From contig JAISES010000115.1 of the NCBI GenBank assembly GCA_031263965.1, positions 1 through 9,203 on the forward strand: a DNA stretch of 9,203 bases, read 5' to 3'. This document shows positions 1 through 8,536 of this stretch, piece after piece. The notes beneath the pieces are model-generated. The model was not told where the DNA came from. It saw only the letters and a list, made by a program, of their open reading frames with translations, and made no database searches. The position numbers were made by a program, and so were the translations under genes. Source of the DNA: Prevotella sp. (GTDB lineage Bacteria; Bacteroidota; Bacteroidia; Bacteroidales; Dysgonomonadaceae). Position 1 is the first letter of the stretch. Each line of letters begins with the position of its first letter.

Positions 1-1379
1 ACCTGACAGAACTTATCTTACGCGAAAATGGAATGACAGTAGATCAGAAAGGCTTTGATGCGGAAATGCAGAAGCAAAAAGATCGCGCCCGTAATGCTGC
101 CGCTGTAGAAACCGAAGATTGGATTGTGTTGAAAGAGGGCAATACGGAATTTCTGGGTTACGATTTTACAGAATGTGAAACGGAAATACTTCGTTACCGT
201 AAAGTAAAACAAAAGAATAACGAGTTCTATCAGATTGTGCTTGGCCGGACTCCGTTTTATGCCGAAATGGGAGGCCAGGTAGGAGATAGCGGCTGGCTGA
301 TTCACGGCGAAGACAAAATAGAAATAACAGATACGAAACGCGAAAATAACCTGGCTGTACATCTGTCCGGAAAGCTCCCGCAGGATGTGACTGCAACGTT
401 CGTTGCCCGTATCGACACACAGAACCGTACTGCAACAGAATGCAATCATACGGCTACGCACTTGCTCCACGAAGCTTTGCGGGAAATACTGGGAACACAT
501 GTTGAACAAAAAGGGTCTTTCGTTTCTCCGTCTGTTCTTCGTTTCGATTTCTCCCATTACCAAAAACTGACAGATGAGGAGGTACGTAAAGTGGAACGCT
601 TTGTAACGGCAAAGATAAGAGAGGATATAGCACGTGTCGAAAACCGCCATGTTCCTATCGAAGAAGCTAAGATGATGGGGGCAATGGCTCTCTTTGGTGA
701 AAAATATGGTGACGATGTGCGTGTGATTCGCTTTGGCGATTCGGTCGAGCTTTGTGGGGGAACTCATATTTCCTCTACAGGACGTATAGGTTCGTTCCGT
801 ATTATCAATGAAAGTTCTATTGCTGCCGGTATACGCCGCATAGAGGCTATTACGGCCGGGGCTTGTGAAGACTATTTCTATACGCAGCAGGATATACTGA
901 GGGAAATGAAATCTTTATTGAATAATGCTCCTGATCTGACACAAACCCTTCGCAGGTTTTTCGAAGAAAACAGTGAATTGAAAAAGCAAATGGAAGAGTA
1001 CGTAAAGGAAAAAACCGTTCAGATAAAGGAATTGATAATAAAGAAAAAGCAAATAGTCAATGGTGTTGATGTATTTGTTTTAACGAATTCCGTTCCGGCC
1101 GAAATAGTAAAAGACCTTGCATTCCGGATCAAAGGGCAGTTTCCCTGCAATAGTGTATTCGTAGGAGCTACCGATGCTGAAAATAAACCTTTGCTTACAG
1201 TTATGCTCAGCGACGATCTGGTAAAAGATCATGGGCTGAATGCTTCCCAATTGGTTCGTGATGCAGCCAAACATATTCAGGGAGGAGGCGGAGGGCAACC
1301 GCACTTTGCCACAGCCGGAGGAAAGAATCCCGAAGGTTTATCAAATGCCTTAGACGAAATTATAAGTAAGATAAGATAA
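1..1379 (+). CDS. alaS: Alanyl-tRNA synthetase, C-terminal half (5' end outside window)
   Basis: Charges tRNA-Ala with alanine in the cytoplasm and hydrolyses mischarged Ser/Gly-tRNA-Ala. The frame is open from base 3, so the first ATG (33) is internal and the catalytic domain lies upstream of the window. About 458 residues are visible, roughly half of the usual bacterial length. Counting from the codon at base 3, the editing domain has HTATH at about 149-153 and CGGTH at about 251-255. These supply the HxxxH plus C-x3-H zinc-binding residues of the AlaRS/AlaX editing family, all intact. A charged coiled-coil linker follows (about 300-350). Then comes the C-Ala domain with the glycine-rich GGGGGQP motif (about 427-433), which helps grip the tRNA elbow. 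The stop is TAA at 1377-1379. The next gene on the same strand starts 30 nt later with no obvious terminator between, so co-transcription is possible. Identity is certain from the motifs; no frameshift or lost residue is seen. Confidence 0.97.
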   Translation, partial: LTELILRENGMTVDQKGFDAEMQKQKDRARNAAAVETEDWIVLKEGNTEFLGYDFTECETEILRYRKVKQKNNEFYQIVLGRTPFYAEMGGQVGDSGWLIHGEDKIEITDTKRENNLAVHLSGKLPQDVTATFVARIDTQNRTATECNHTATHLLHEALREILGTHVEQKGSFVSPSVLRFDFSHYQKLTDEEVRKVERFVTAKIREDIARVENRHVPIEEAKMMGAMALFGEKYGDDVRVIRFGDSVELCGGTHISSTGRIGSFRIINESSIAAGIRRIEAITAGACEDYFYTQQDILREMKSLLNNAPDLTQTLRRFFEENSELKKQMEEYVKEKTVQIKELIIKKKQIVNGVDVFVLTNSVPAEIVKDLAFRIKGQFPCNSVFVGATDAENKPLLTVMLSDDLVKDHGLNASQLVRDAAKHIQGGGGGQPHFATAGGKNPEGLSNALDEIISKIR

Positions 1380-1409
1380 AATAAAATACTCTGTTAAAAT
1401 AGTTATAAT

Positions 1410-2144
1410 ATGAAACAAACACTTATCCTTACATTGAGCCTGCTTCTGGCTTTTCCGGCATACAGCCAATCCGGAATAAAAGAATACAGAAAATTTCACC
1501 TGTCTGTTGATGCCGGATTTGATTTTGTTCAGGGTGCATCGAATACTACTTTTTCCGACGATTTCACACTTCCCCTTACTAAAAAAAGTTTTACCCCGGG
1601 GATTGATGCTGCCTACTTTTTCACGAAAAACTATGGCGTCGGTGTAAAATACAGGTTTTATAAGGCGAGTAGAGAATCGTCATCCATTTCTTATTATACG
1701 GAACAGACGTTTGAATATCCTGTTATAGAAGAAAATAAAAATTCTTTTAAAGAAATAACTCATCTGGTTGGGCCTGCGTTTTTTGCCCGATGGTCTCTTG
1801 GTACTACGAAATGGATAGTTTCAGCAAATGTCGGAGTAGTTTATGTAGATAATAAAATATCAAAAATACTCAGAGAAGAATATTATAGTTTTATAAATAT
1901 GGACGAAATTATCTTTTATCCATCGGAATTTCCTCAAAGTGAGAAAGTAGGTTATGGCGACCTTTCCGGCAGCACTATAGGCCTTACTTTATCGGCAGGT
2001 ATCCGTTATCAGATTTTTCCATTTTTGGGAGCAGGGGTATCTGCAAATGGACTTTTTGCTTCGATATCTAAGATGGAGCCGGTTGATGTTTCCCGTAAGA
2101 TAAACAGGATAGGAGTTTCTGCGGCTATAGATCTCAACTTTTAA
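1410..2144 (+). CDS. Exported outer-membrane beta-barrel-like protein, 244 aa
   Basis: No specific family recognised; probably a small outer-membrane barrel of the PorT/OMP_b-brl type common in Bacteroidota. The N-terminus is a clear Sec signal peptide (MKQTLILTLSLLLAFPAYSQ), with likely cleavage by signal peptidase I near the AYS/Q junction. It lacks a lipobox cysteine. The mature part has alternating polar/hydrophobic strands rich in Gly, Tyr and Phe (for example LSVDAGFDF, YGVGVKYRF, LSAGIRYQIF). It ends in AAIDLNF, a terminal aromatic typical of proteins inserted by the BAM complex. ATG at 1410 is preceded by A/T-rich sequence without a Shine-Dalgarno site, as usual in this phylum. It lies 30 nt after alaS, and no TAnnTTTG box is seen in the gap, so it may depend on alaS transcription. 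It converges on the next gene. Membrane location is inferred; function is unknown. Confidence 0.85.
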   Translation: MKQTLILTLSLLLAFPAYSQSGIKEYRKFHLSVDAGFDFVQGASNTTFSDDFTLPLTKKSFTPGIDAAYFFTKNYGVGVKYRFYKASRESSSISYYTEQTFEYPVIEENKNSFKEITHLVGPAFFARWSLGTTKWIVSANVGVVYVDNKISKILREEYYSFINMDEIIFYPSEFPQSEKVGYGDLSGSTIGLTLSAGIRYQIFPFLGAGVSANGLFASISKMEPVDVSRKINRIGVSAAIDLNF

Positions 2145-2155
2145 TAAAACAGGTT

Positions 2156-2665
2156 TTACCAGATTCTTGTTTTCACAAAACCTTTTATCGTACCCATTCC
2201 GATGGAGACGCCTGTACGTACGAAGAATTGTTCTTTTCCGGCTGTGACATTAAAGTCGTAACCTGCTTTTACGAAGAAGAATTTGTAATCGAAATATACG
2301 TTCGGAGTGATAACGACTCCATCTTTGCCATGCCTGAAATTGAAAAGGTATCCGGCATCGCATCCTACAAGAAATGTGCATTTTTTGCTGTTGAAAAGCG
2401 ATTCGCTGAGAAATGACGTTAGTTGTATAGGTTTGATATTTAATCCTGCGATAGGAGAACTTCCTCCGGTGTAGTCTATTCCGCCCGATACAAAAGAATT
2501 TAAGGGGTTCTTTTTGTGCCAAACGGGAAAAGAGGCGCCGGCTGCAAACTGAAAATCATTTCCTTTACCTTTGGCATCGGCATATTGGATTCCGGCACCG
2601 ATGAATTGCGCCGAACAAACAAGCGGCAGTATTAAGAATAGAAGTATTATCTTGATCGTTTTCAT
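2156..2665 (-). CDS. Small exported beta-barrel-like protein, 169 aa
   Basis: Function not recognised. The start has a Sec signal peptide, MKTIKIILLFLILPLVCSAQ, with a probable signal peptidase I cut at SA/Q. The Cys at position 17 sits in VCSA and is not followed by a typical lipoprotein N-terminus, so a lipoprotein is less likely. The mature protein of about 150 residues is Gly/Phe/Tyr-rich with alternating strands (FIGAGIQYADA, FFVKAGYDFNV, FFVRTGVSIGMG). It ends in FVKTRIW; the terminal aromatic fits BAM-dependent insertion into the outer membrane. At this length it would form a barrel of perhaps eight strands. It does not look like a copy of the neighbouring 244-aa protein beyond general barrel composition. 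A good promoter lies just upstream (2687-2716), giving a leader of only about 15-20 nt and no Shine-Dalgarno site. It is therefore probably transcribed alone. The barrel assignment is an inference from composition. Confidence 0.82.
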   Translation of the reverse strand: MKTIKIILLFLILPLVCSAQFIGAGIQYADAKGKGNDFQFAAGASFPVWHKKNPLNSFVSGGIDYTGGSSPIAGLNIKPIQLTSFLSESLFNSKKCTFLVGCDAGYLFNFRHGKDGVVITPNVYFDYKFFFVKAGYDFNVTAGKEQFFVRTGVSIGMGTIKGFVKTRIW

Positions 2666-2686
2666 TTATATCGCTTGATTAGACTG

Positions 2687-2716
2687 CAAAAATACGGTTT
2701 ATTTTCAGAAATCAAA
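2687..2716 (-). promoter_or_regulatory. Bacteroidota-type promoter for the 169-aa barrel gene
   Basis: Read on the minus strand, TTTG (2713-2716) is followed after 18 nt by TATTTTTG (2687-2694). The second element is a perfect match to the Bacteroidota -7 consensus TAnnTTTG, and the first to the -33 TTTG element. The predicted transcript starts near 2682, about 15-18 nt before the ATG at 2665. It lies just downstream of the terminator of the DUF349 gene, so the barrel gene forms its own unit. Confidence 0.72.
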
Positions 2717-2737
2717 TAAATAGTAATTTCGGAAAAT

Positions 2738-2767
2738 AAGAAAGGTTGCCTTTCAGCAACCTCTCTT
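2738..2767 (-). terminator. Rho-independent-type terminator after the DUF349 gene
   Basis: Inverted repeat GGTTGC (2744-2749) / GCAACC (2756-2761) with loop 2750-2755. The stem extends outward through 2738-2743 and 2762-2767 with a single A-C mismatch, giving about 12 positions. On the minus strand the stem runs into a T-rich stretch (TTTCTTATTTT), and it begins about 20 nt after the DUF349 stop codon. It separates that gene from the barrel gene's promoter. Position, orientation and T tract agree. Confidence 0.75.
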
Positions 2768-2787
2768 GTGATATTGTTTCGGTAAAA

Positions 2788-4830
2788 TTATACTCCTTCC
2801 AACTTATTCAGGTTTTCGTCTATAGCTTCAATTTTTTTTACAAGTAAATCCAACTCACTCTTCAGGTTTTCAATTTTATTATTTACATCCTTTAGTAGTC
2901 CGCTGGCTCCTTTTGATGAAATAGACAAGAAATTCATATTGTTTTCATATGTCTGAAGATCAGCTTTCACCTTGTTGTATTGATGCAGCAGGTGGTCGCG
3001 CTCTTTAAGCAGGGATCTTTTCGGATTATCCAGTTTTGATAAGTTATCTTTAATATTCGATTTAAACGACTCAAACCTGCGTTCGGTTTTATCCATCTTG
3101 AGCCTGTCGTAGTGCGCATCTACTGCTTGATGGAACTCTTTGTATATCTTATCTTTTTCTTTGAAAGGAACAAATCCTATATTATGCCATTGGTCAGCCA
3201 GAGCGCGGACTGTAGCTAACAACTCGGACGGATCCAAAGTCTGATCTATATTATTAATTTTTTCTATGATTTCTTTCTTTGCAGTCAAATTGTCCAATTC
3301 CTCCGTTTTGTGAGAGGATTCGTTCTTTTTCTTTTGTTCAAAGAAATAATCACAGGCTGATACAAATTCTTTCCATATAGCATCAGAATATTTCCTGGGT
3401 ACAGGGCCTATCGTTTTCCATTCTTTTTGTATGGAAATCAGTTTGTCCGCTGTCGATTTCCAGTCGGCATTATCTTTCAATCCTTTGGCTTGCTCGCACA
3501 ATGCGCGTTTTTTATTCAGATTCACCTCCATTTCGTCTCTGACACCCTTAAAAAACTCACTTTTCTTTTCAAAGAATGTATCACATAAAGCGCGGAATTC
3601 CTCAAATATCTGGTTATTTACTTTTTTAGGAACAAAGCCGATAGTTTTCCATCTTGATTGAAGTTCTATCACTTCCTTACTTTTTTCATCCCAGTCTTTG
3701 AAGGATGTAAGCCGGCTGTAGTCGATGGTTTTCAGGGTTTCACAAATTGAAGTCTTTGCTATCAGATTATCGTCTTCTTTACCTTTGAGGGATTCGAAAT
3801 GCACTTGATAGTTTTTGTTTATGGCCGTAGATGCATTTTTGAAACGAGTCCATATTTCTTCGCGCAGTTCGCGTACTACAGGCCCTATCTCGCGCCATTG
3901 CTGGTGGAAATTCTGTAGCTGGTGGAACGCGGATACCGCATCAGGTTCTTCTATTAGTTTTTCTACAGACTCACAAATAGCTGTTTTAAGTTCGAGATTC
4001 TTTTTAAAGTCATAATCGCGGAATTCGTTATTGATTTTAATCAGATCATAGAATTTTTCCGTATATATCTGGTACGATTTCCACAATTCTTTTTCTTTCG
4101 ATTGAGGCACCGAAGTTATCTCGTTCCATTTCTGTTGTAAGTCTTTAAATTCTTTGTACAGCTTATTGAAGTCGCCGGAACTTTCGGTCAGGTTCTTTAT
4201 CGAATCTATTATGTGTAACTTTTTATTATAATTATCTTCTTTTTGCCTTTCTTCTTCGGCAACCAGATTTGCCCGTTTTTCCTTAATGTCGCTGAGGAAT
4301 GTTTTCAATACATCTTCGCTGGGATCAGGGGTTGGAGTATATGCTTCCGCTTCATTTCCGGCTTCAGTAAATTCGGCTTTTTGAGCTTCTATATTGGCAG
4401 AACGTAATTTGTAAAATGCTTGTTTAAGAGATTCTACTTCTGAGCGTGAAGGAACGCCCGGTTGAGATGACAGGTTTTTTAATTTTTCTATAATCTCTTC
4501 CTTGGTCAAAGAGGATGTATTCTTCGATGAAGGTTCCGTAATGGGTTCCGATTCCGTAGGTTCACTCTCTTCTGTATTTACATCTGTATCTTCTACATCT
4601 GCAACGTTTTCGGTTACTGTTTCAATTTCAGCTTCTTCGATTACTGCATTGTTTTCTTCAACATCTGCGGGTACTTCGTCTGCCGTTCCGATGTCAGCTA
4701 CTTTAATTGTTACAGCGCTCTCTTCAACATTTGTAGGTTCGATATCTACGTTCTCTTCTTTTGTCGATTCTACGTTTGCTTCTTCAGATAGATTATTCAC
4801 AGGCAATTCCGGACTTAGGTTCTCGTTCAT
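2788..4830 (-). CDS. DUF349 repeat protein, 680 aa, acidic N-terminus and coiled-coil C-terminus
   Basis: A cytoplasmic protein (no signal peptide or membrane segment) of the DUF349 family, whose biochemical role is not established. Residues 1-105 are a low-complexity acidic tail rich in Glu, Val, Thr and Asp, probably disordered. A helical region (about 106-200) follows, then five DUF349 repeats. Each is marked by a W-x-x-I-x-x-V-[PV] core: WNEITSVP at 235, WREIGPVV at 312, WKTIGFVP at 394, WKTIGPVP at 471 and WHNIGFVP at 548. Spacings are 77, 82, 77 and 77 residues. After each core comes a helix of the form [IF/W]-x-x-F-x-x-[AI], with aromatic residues and lysines. The C-terminus (about 585-680) is a predicted long coiled coil. 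ATG at 4830 is the only sensible start; it lacks a Shine-Dalgarno site and has a promoter 50-80 nt upstream. It has its own promoter and terminator but lies close downstream of porW on the same strand. Family assignment is firm; function is open. Confidence 0.93.
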   Translation of the reverse strand: MNENLSPELPVNNLSEEANVESTKEENVDIEPTNVEESAVTIKVADIGTADEVPADVEENNAVIEEAEIETVTENVADVEDTDVNTEESEPTESEPITEPSSKNTSSLTKEEIIEKLKNLSSQPGVPSRSEVESLKQAFYKLRSANIEAQKAEFTEAGNEAEAYTPTPDPSEDVLKTFLSDIKEKRANLVAEEERQKEDNYNKKLHIIDSIKNLTESSGDFNKLYKEFKDLQQKWNEITSVPQSKEKELWKSYQIYTEKFYDLIKINNEFRDYDFKKNLELKTAICESVEKLIEEPDAVSAFHQLQNFHQQWREIGPVVRELREEIWTRFKNASTAINKNYQVHFESLKGKEDDNLIAKTSICETLKTIDYSRLTSFKDWDEKSKEVIELQSRWKTIGFVPKKVNNQIFEEFRALCDTFFEKKSEFFKGVRDEMEVNLNKKRALCEQAKGLKDNADWKSTADKLISIQKEWKTIGPVPRKYSDAIWKEFVSACDYFFEQKKKNESSHKTEELDNLTAKKEIIEKINNIDQTLDPSELLATVRALADQWHNIGFVPFKEKDKIYKEFHQAVDAHYDRLKMDKTERRFESFKSNIKDNLSKLDNPKRSLLKERDHLLHQYNKVKADLQTYENNMNFLSISSKGASGLLKDVNNKIENLKSELDLLVKKIEAIDENLNKLEGV

Positions 4831-4880
4831 ATAGTTAGTTTTTTGTATGGGGCTGACCCGATGCTTTTCACTTTACACGG

Positions 4881-4911
4881 CAAATTAATAATTTTTTTTT
4901 GTTATTTCAAC
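4881..4911 (-). promoter_or_regulatory. Probable promoter of the DUF349 gene
   Basis: On the minus strand GTTG (4908-4911) is followed after 19 nt by TTAATTTG (4881-4888). This is one mismatch (T for A at the second base) from the TAnnTTTG -7 consensus of Bacteroidota. The spacer contains a run of nine A. The predicted leader is about 45 nt to the ATG at 4830. Reasonable but not perfect. Confidence 0.5.
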
Positions 4912-4954
4912 TATCTGATGGTAGCTTTTTTTTATATATGGCAATAATAGCCTT

Positions 4955-7900
4955 TTATTGTGAAGAATTTCGTCCTTTTTCTCTCTGTTTCCGTTTTTCC
5001 TCTGCCTGCTTCTCTTTTTCTTTCCGTTCTTTTTTACTCGCTTTTTCCTTGTCCTTCCGTTCTTTTTCTATTTGACGTAAACGTTTCTTTTGCAAACGTT
5101 CTTTTTCTCTTCTTTCAGCCTCTTTTTGTTTGCGGACATTTTCTTTTGCCTTAAGAGTGGCTTTGGCTTCGTCCTTTTTCTGCTGCTCTTCCAGTTTACG
5201 TTGTTGTTCTTTTACTTTTTGTGCTGTTTTTATTGAATCTTGCACTGCTTCCTCAGCTTTTGCAAGAGAGTCGTTCTTTGCCTTTTCGGCTTTCTTTATA
5301 GAATCCGTACGGTTTTTTTCAATAGCCTTTAATTCTTTATCCCGTTGTTTACGCAGTTTTTCTTCCTCCTTCAAAGCCGCTTTTTCCTCTTTTGTAAGAT
5401 TTTCTTTATTCTTACCGAACAGGTTTTTGATTCCATCAACAGGATTATTTATAATGTTTTCTATTCCTCCGATTACTTTACCGGCCTTTTCCAACTGGTC
5501 TTTCGACAGAATGTCGTCAGCCGTTACTTCTTTTTCATTTACAGGTTGTTTTGTTTTTTCATCTTCAGGTTGTCGATTGATAGGCCTGACCGGTTTAATA
5601 TTTGTTGGAGCCGGTAATTCCGGTTCTACTTTTTCTTTTTCGGGGGATTCCTGTAAAGTTTCAATATTGTATTTACCCTCTTTCCAGTATGAAACCAGCT
5701 GAGGCAACAGGTTGTTATAATGCTTGCTAAAGAATTTTATATACTGCTCCAAACCAAGTCTGGGCATGACTGTTGTATAGTTTTCGACCGAAACAGGGAC
5801 GATAAAAACAGATGGATCGATGTTTTGAATCAGCATATCCTCATTAAAGGCTTTAGTCAGATAAGACCTTATAGCTGCAAAAGATTCAAAGCCCTTTACC
5901 TGTAATACATCATATGGAGGATCGGTGTCGAAACTCAGGTCAAAGGTTTGTATCACGTAGTTTGAGAAATTATAATCGGCAACCTGATAAAGGAGGTCGT
6001 TGCGGTCGATAGTTTTTGGTTTGAACATGAACAGAAGAATATGCGGCACGTCCAATGTATCCGAATATTGCAGGGCTTTTCTTGCTCCTGTATCTGTTGT
6101 GTCGCTACTTGCGTACGCTTTATCCCAATTAAAGTCTGTTATTGGGGAACCATCGGATAGTATAAGCTTACCTTCCTTCACTCTGTTTAATATTTCACTT
6201 GCCAAAGGTGTGACATCGGCCTTCGGATAATTTTCCGTCAAAGAAGCCAGGTTAGTCATAAGCCCTCCGGCATCGCGGGTCTGGGCGTATGTGAGAGCAT
6301 TTAGCAGCGCGAAGTTAGGCATCAGGTCAGTAAATGGGTATTTGGTTTTCATAGCCTGATAATTTCTCCTTACAGTTTCGATATCAGCTTTGCGATATGC
6401 CTCGTATGCTTCGTTGTAAAGAGAATCCTGCAAGCTTGCCATATGCCTGAAATTCCATACATAGTCCGGTTGCGACAAAGGTGTCGCATATTTTCCGTCA
6501 GGGAATCCGGATAATAATTTTGAGCGGTATTGAGCCATCATGCTCTCATTGCCTGTTCGCATGTATATGAGCAACAACTGGTAATATATTTCTTCTAAAT
6601 TGGGAGTAGACGGAAAACGCCTGATATCCGTATTAAATGCATCTATAGCCAGCTCCATATTGGCAAGTTTATCCTTATATATTTTACCCATATTAAACAG
6701 GGCGTTTTCTATAAGTTCGTCCGATTCCCTTATGGCTTCCGGTGTCAGAGGAAGCTGTTGTAAGTAATAATCGACTGAATATATGTCTTCCGATACGGGA
6801 GCTTTGTTTTCCGGTTGTCCGGCTAACAGACTGTCCGGCTTATTTGTCTCGCTTTCGGTTTCAGCCGCGAGGATATCTTCCATTCCGGAAGAAACTTTAT
6901 TTCTTCTACGCCAGTCATCTTCGGGTTTCCGTGTTCCCCATTGTTGCCGGAATGCAATTTTCCCCTGAGCTACAGCCTGATCATTATAAAAATAAAAAGA
7001 ATCGCCGGAACCGCTCCGGATCGGTACTGTAGGTATAGTCGCTGTCGGAGGCTTGGATAGGGACGACTCTATATCGCCCCACGAAGATATGTTATTGACC
7101 CGTTCCTCGATACGTTTCTGAGTTTCTTCTTCTTTCGCTTTTTTTTCTTCCTCGTCCCTTAGTCCGGCGATTTTACCGTTTATTATAGCTAATCGTTCTT
7201 CTTCCGGTAACTGAGCAAGATATTGCAGGCTGTCCTGTTCTTCAACAGTCTTTACATGTACCGCCAATTCATCTAAAACACCAGAACGGAGAGCTACCCG
7301 CGGGTAATCTGTATGATTTCTGGTTAGTTGAGCCAATGCTTCACTATAGCATGGTTGAGCCAAGACAAACTTACGCTGTTCAAAATATACATCGCCTAAT
7401 TTTATTTGGCTTACAGCCTTGTCGTAGCCATTGCGGGTACTTTCCCCGATCGCTTTTTTATAATTCTCTATGGCATGTATTGTATCGGATTTTTCTAAGT
7501 ATATATTTCCCGCAATGTAATATACCTGGTCCAGGTACTCTTCATTCTTTGAACTTTTAGACATTTTAGCAAGTTGGCTGAGAGCCTTCGTTTTCCCCGG
7601 AGTATCATCTAATTGGATCTGTTGCAATTGAGCATTGATGGAATACTTGTACGGGGTACTCATTCCCCTGACAGAAGCGAAGGCCTTTTCCGCTTTAAGC
7701 TTATCTCCTAAACCCGCATACAATTGCCCCAAAAGATATTTCATCCGAAGTTTCAGGTGTTTATCTTTTGTCTTTTTTACGGCTACTTCGATATGTGGTA
7801 TAGCAGCCTCATACTCATTGTTATAAACCAGATAGTTGGCTTTTACCAGAGAATATAATCCGGTATGCTTATCAGGAACTTCCCCGGCAAGTTCCATTTT

Positions 7901-8503
7901 ATGTAATATATTCCCTGCTTCGTACATCCAGCCCATTTCGGTATATGCACGCGCTATCCAAAGCCGGCATTCAGCCACTATTCCGGGTTGTGAGCTATAT
8001 ATTTTGGTGATATAAAGAAAGGTAGTGATAGCCTGCAAATAATCTTCTTCCTGAAATTCGGCTTTGGCAAGTAACAGCCATACCACATCCATAAACGGAG
8101 TGTATTCTTTTTGTTGTAGCCACGCCTGGTATCCGGCGTCGTTTCGCCTGTCGGGATCTTTTTTGGGCTTAGTTTTTATAGAGTGTAACTTGATGGCTTT
8201 TGTCGTTTTATCTATCGTAGTCGTAAAACTACCTGCCTGAGAATTCGTTGATAATGAATCCGAATGTTGAGGAAAAATGTAAAGTATTTGGGACAGATTC
8301 TCTTCCCTGCCTTTTTCTTTAGCCTCCAAAGCCTCTTTATATGCAATTCCGGCATTATAATGTATATTGTAGCGCGTGTTTATGGAATGGTAAAAACGAT
8401 TCGCAGCCGTGTTCTTTTTATTGGAACAGGATGAAAAAAACAAAGATAAAAAAACAACACTGACCAAGAGTACCAGTGCGCGGATTCGGTTATTTTGCGA
8501 CAC
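4955..8503 (-). CDS. porW: T9SS periplasmic lipoprotein PorW/SprE-like, TPR protein (about 1182 aa)
   Basis: A large TPR lipoprotein matching PorW/SprE, needed for type IX secretion and, in gliding species, motility; it acts on the periplasmic side of the envelope. Numbering is from GTG at 8501-8503. Residues 1-25 are a lipoprotein signal (hydrophobic ALVLLVSVVFLSLFF, lipobox FSSC) with Cys26 as the lipid site. The N-terminal RYNIHYNAGIAYKEAL block (44-59) is the family hallmark. TPR-like helix pairs fill about 135-400 and again about 590-665, with a charged low-complexity linker between (about 430-580). A conserved globular region follows (about 805-930). After a Pro-rich linker (about 955-990) the last 150 residues are one K/E/R-rich helix. 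The longest frame starts at TTG 8539 (1194 aa), but that TTG lies inside the predicted -7 box. GTG gives a normal signal peptide and a leader of about 30 nt. No terminator is seen downstream, so read-through into the DUF349 gene is possible. The family call rests on the N-terminus and architecture, without a search. Confidence 0.87.
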   Translation of the reverse strand: MSQNNRIRALVLLVSVVFLSLFFSSCSNKKNTAANRFYHSINTRYNIHYNAGIAYKEALEAKEKGREENLSQILYIFPQHSDSLSTNSQAGSFTTTIDKTTKAIKLHSIKTKPKKDPDRRNDAGYQAWLQQKEYTPFMDVVWLLLAKAEFQEEDYLQAITTFLYITKIYSSQPGIVAECRLWIARAYTEMGWMYEAGNILHKMELAGEVPDKHTGLYSLVKANYLVYNNEYEAAIPHIEVAVKKTKDKHLKLRMKYLLGQLYAGLGDKLKAEKAFASVRGMSTPYKYSINAQLQQIQLDDTPGKTKALSQLAKMSKSSKNEEYLDQVYYIAGNIYLEKSDTIHAIENYKKAIGESTRNGYDKAVSQIKLGDVYFEQRKFVLAQPCYSEALAQLTRNHTDYPRVALRSGVLDELAVHVKTVEEQDSLQYLAQLPEEERLAIINGKIAGLRDEEEKKAKEEETQKRIEERVNNISSWGDIESSLSKPPTATIPTVPIRSGSGDSFYFYNDQAVAQGKIAFRQQWGTRKPEDDWRRRNKVSSGMEDILAAETESETNKPDSLLAGQPENKAPVSEDIYSVDYYLQQLPLTPEAIRESDELIENALFNMGKIYKDKLANMELAIDAFNTDIRRFPSTPNLEEIYYQLLLIYMRTGNESMMAQYRSKLLSGFPDGKYATPLSQPDYVWNFRHMASLQDSLYNEAYEAYRKADIETVRRNYQAMKTKYPFTDLMPNFALLNALTYAQTRDAGGLMTNLASLTENYPKADVTPLASEILNRVKEGKLILSDGSPITDFNWDKAYASSDTTDTGARKALQYSDTLDVPHILLFMFKPKTIDRNDLLYQVADYNFSNYVIQTFDLSFDTDPPYDVLQVKGFESFAAIRSYLTKAFNEDMLIQNIDPSVFIVPVSVENYTTVMPRLGLEQYIKFFSKHYNNLLPQLVSYWKEGKYNIETLQESPEKEKVEPELPAPTNIKPVRPINRQPEDEKTKQPVNEKEVTADDILSKDQLEKAGKVIGGIENIINNPVDGIKNLFGKNKENLTKEEKAALKEEEKLRKQRDKELKAIEKNRTDSIKKAEKAKNDSLAKAEEAVQDSIKTAQKVKEQQRKLEEQQKKDEAKATLKAKENVRKQKEAERREKERLQKKRLRQIEKERKDKEKASKKERKEKEKQAEEKRKQREKGRNSSQ

Positions 8504-8536
8504 GTTTCGAAACAGTCTGATTCTATTATAAAAACA

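Noticed and set aside
18..767. 249-codon minus-strand open frame opposite alaS
   Set aside because: alaS motifs are intact on the plus strand across the whole stretch; the reverse product has no family resemblance.
2145..2165. AAAAC/GTTTT inverted repeat between the convergent barrel genes as a shared terminator
   Set aside because: The loop would be only about 2 nt and the stem is all A-T but one pair; too weak to call.
4502..4834. 110-codon plus-strand Ser/Thr-rich frame at the start of the DUF349 gene
   Set aside because: It is the reverse complement of the acidic low-complexity tail, where Glu/Asp codons read backward as Ser/Phe/Leu codons; no own start signals seen.
4911..4933. Hairpin CTATC-TGAT-GGTAG followed by T8 on the plus strand, resembling a terminator
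   Set aside because: The stem is only 5 bp with a G-T pair, both neighbouring genes run on the minus strand, and it overlaps the predicted -33 element of the DUF349 promoter. It would only stop antisense transcripts; probably incidental.
4960..5702. Plus-strand open frames rich in Phe, Ser and Leu opposite the 3' end of porW (190, 90 and 64 codons)
   Set aside because: They are the mirror of the K/E/R-rich coding stretch on the other strand and have no recognisable domain or promoter.
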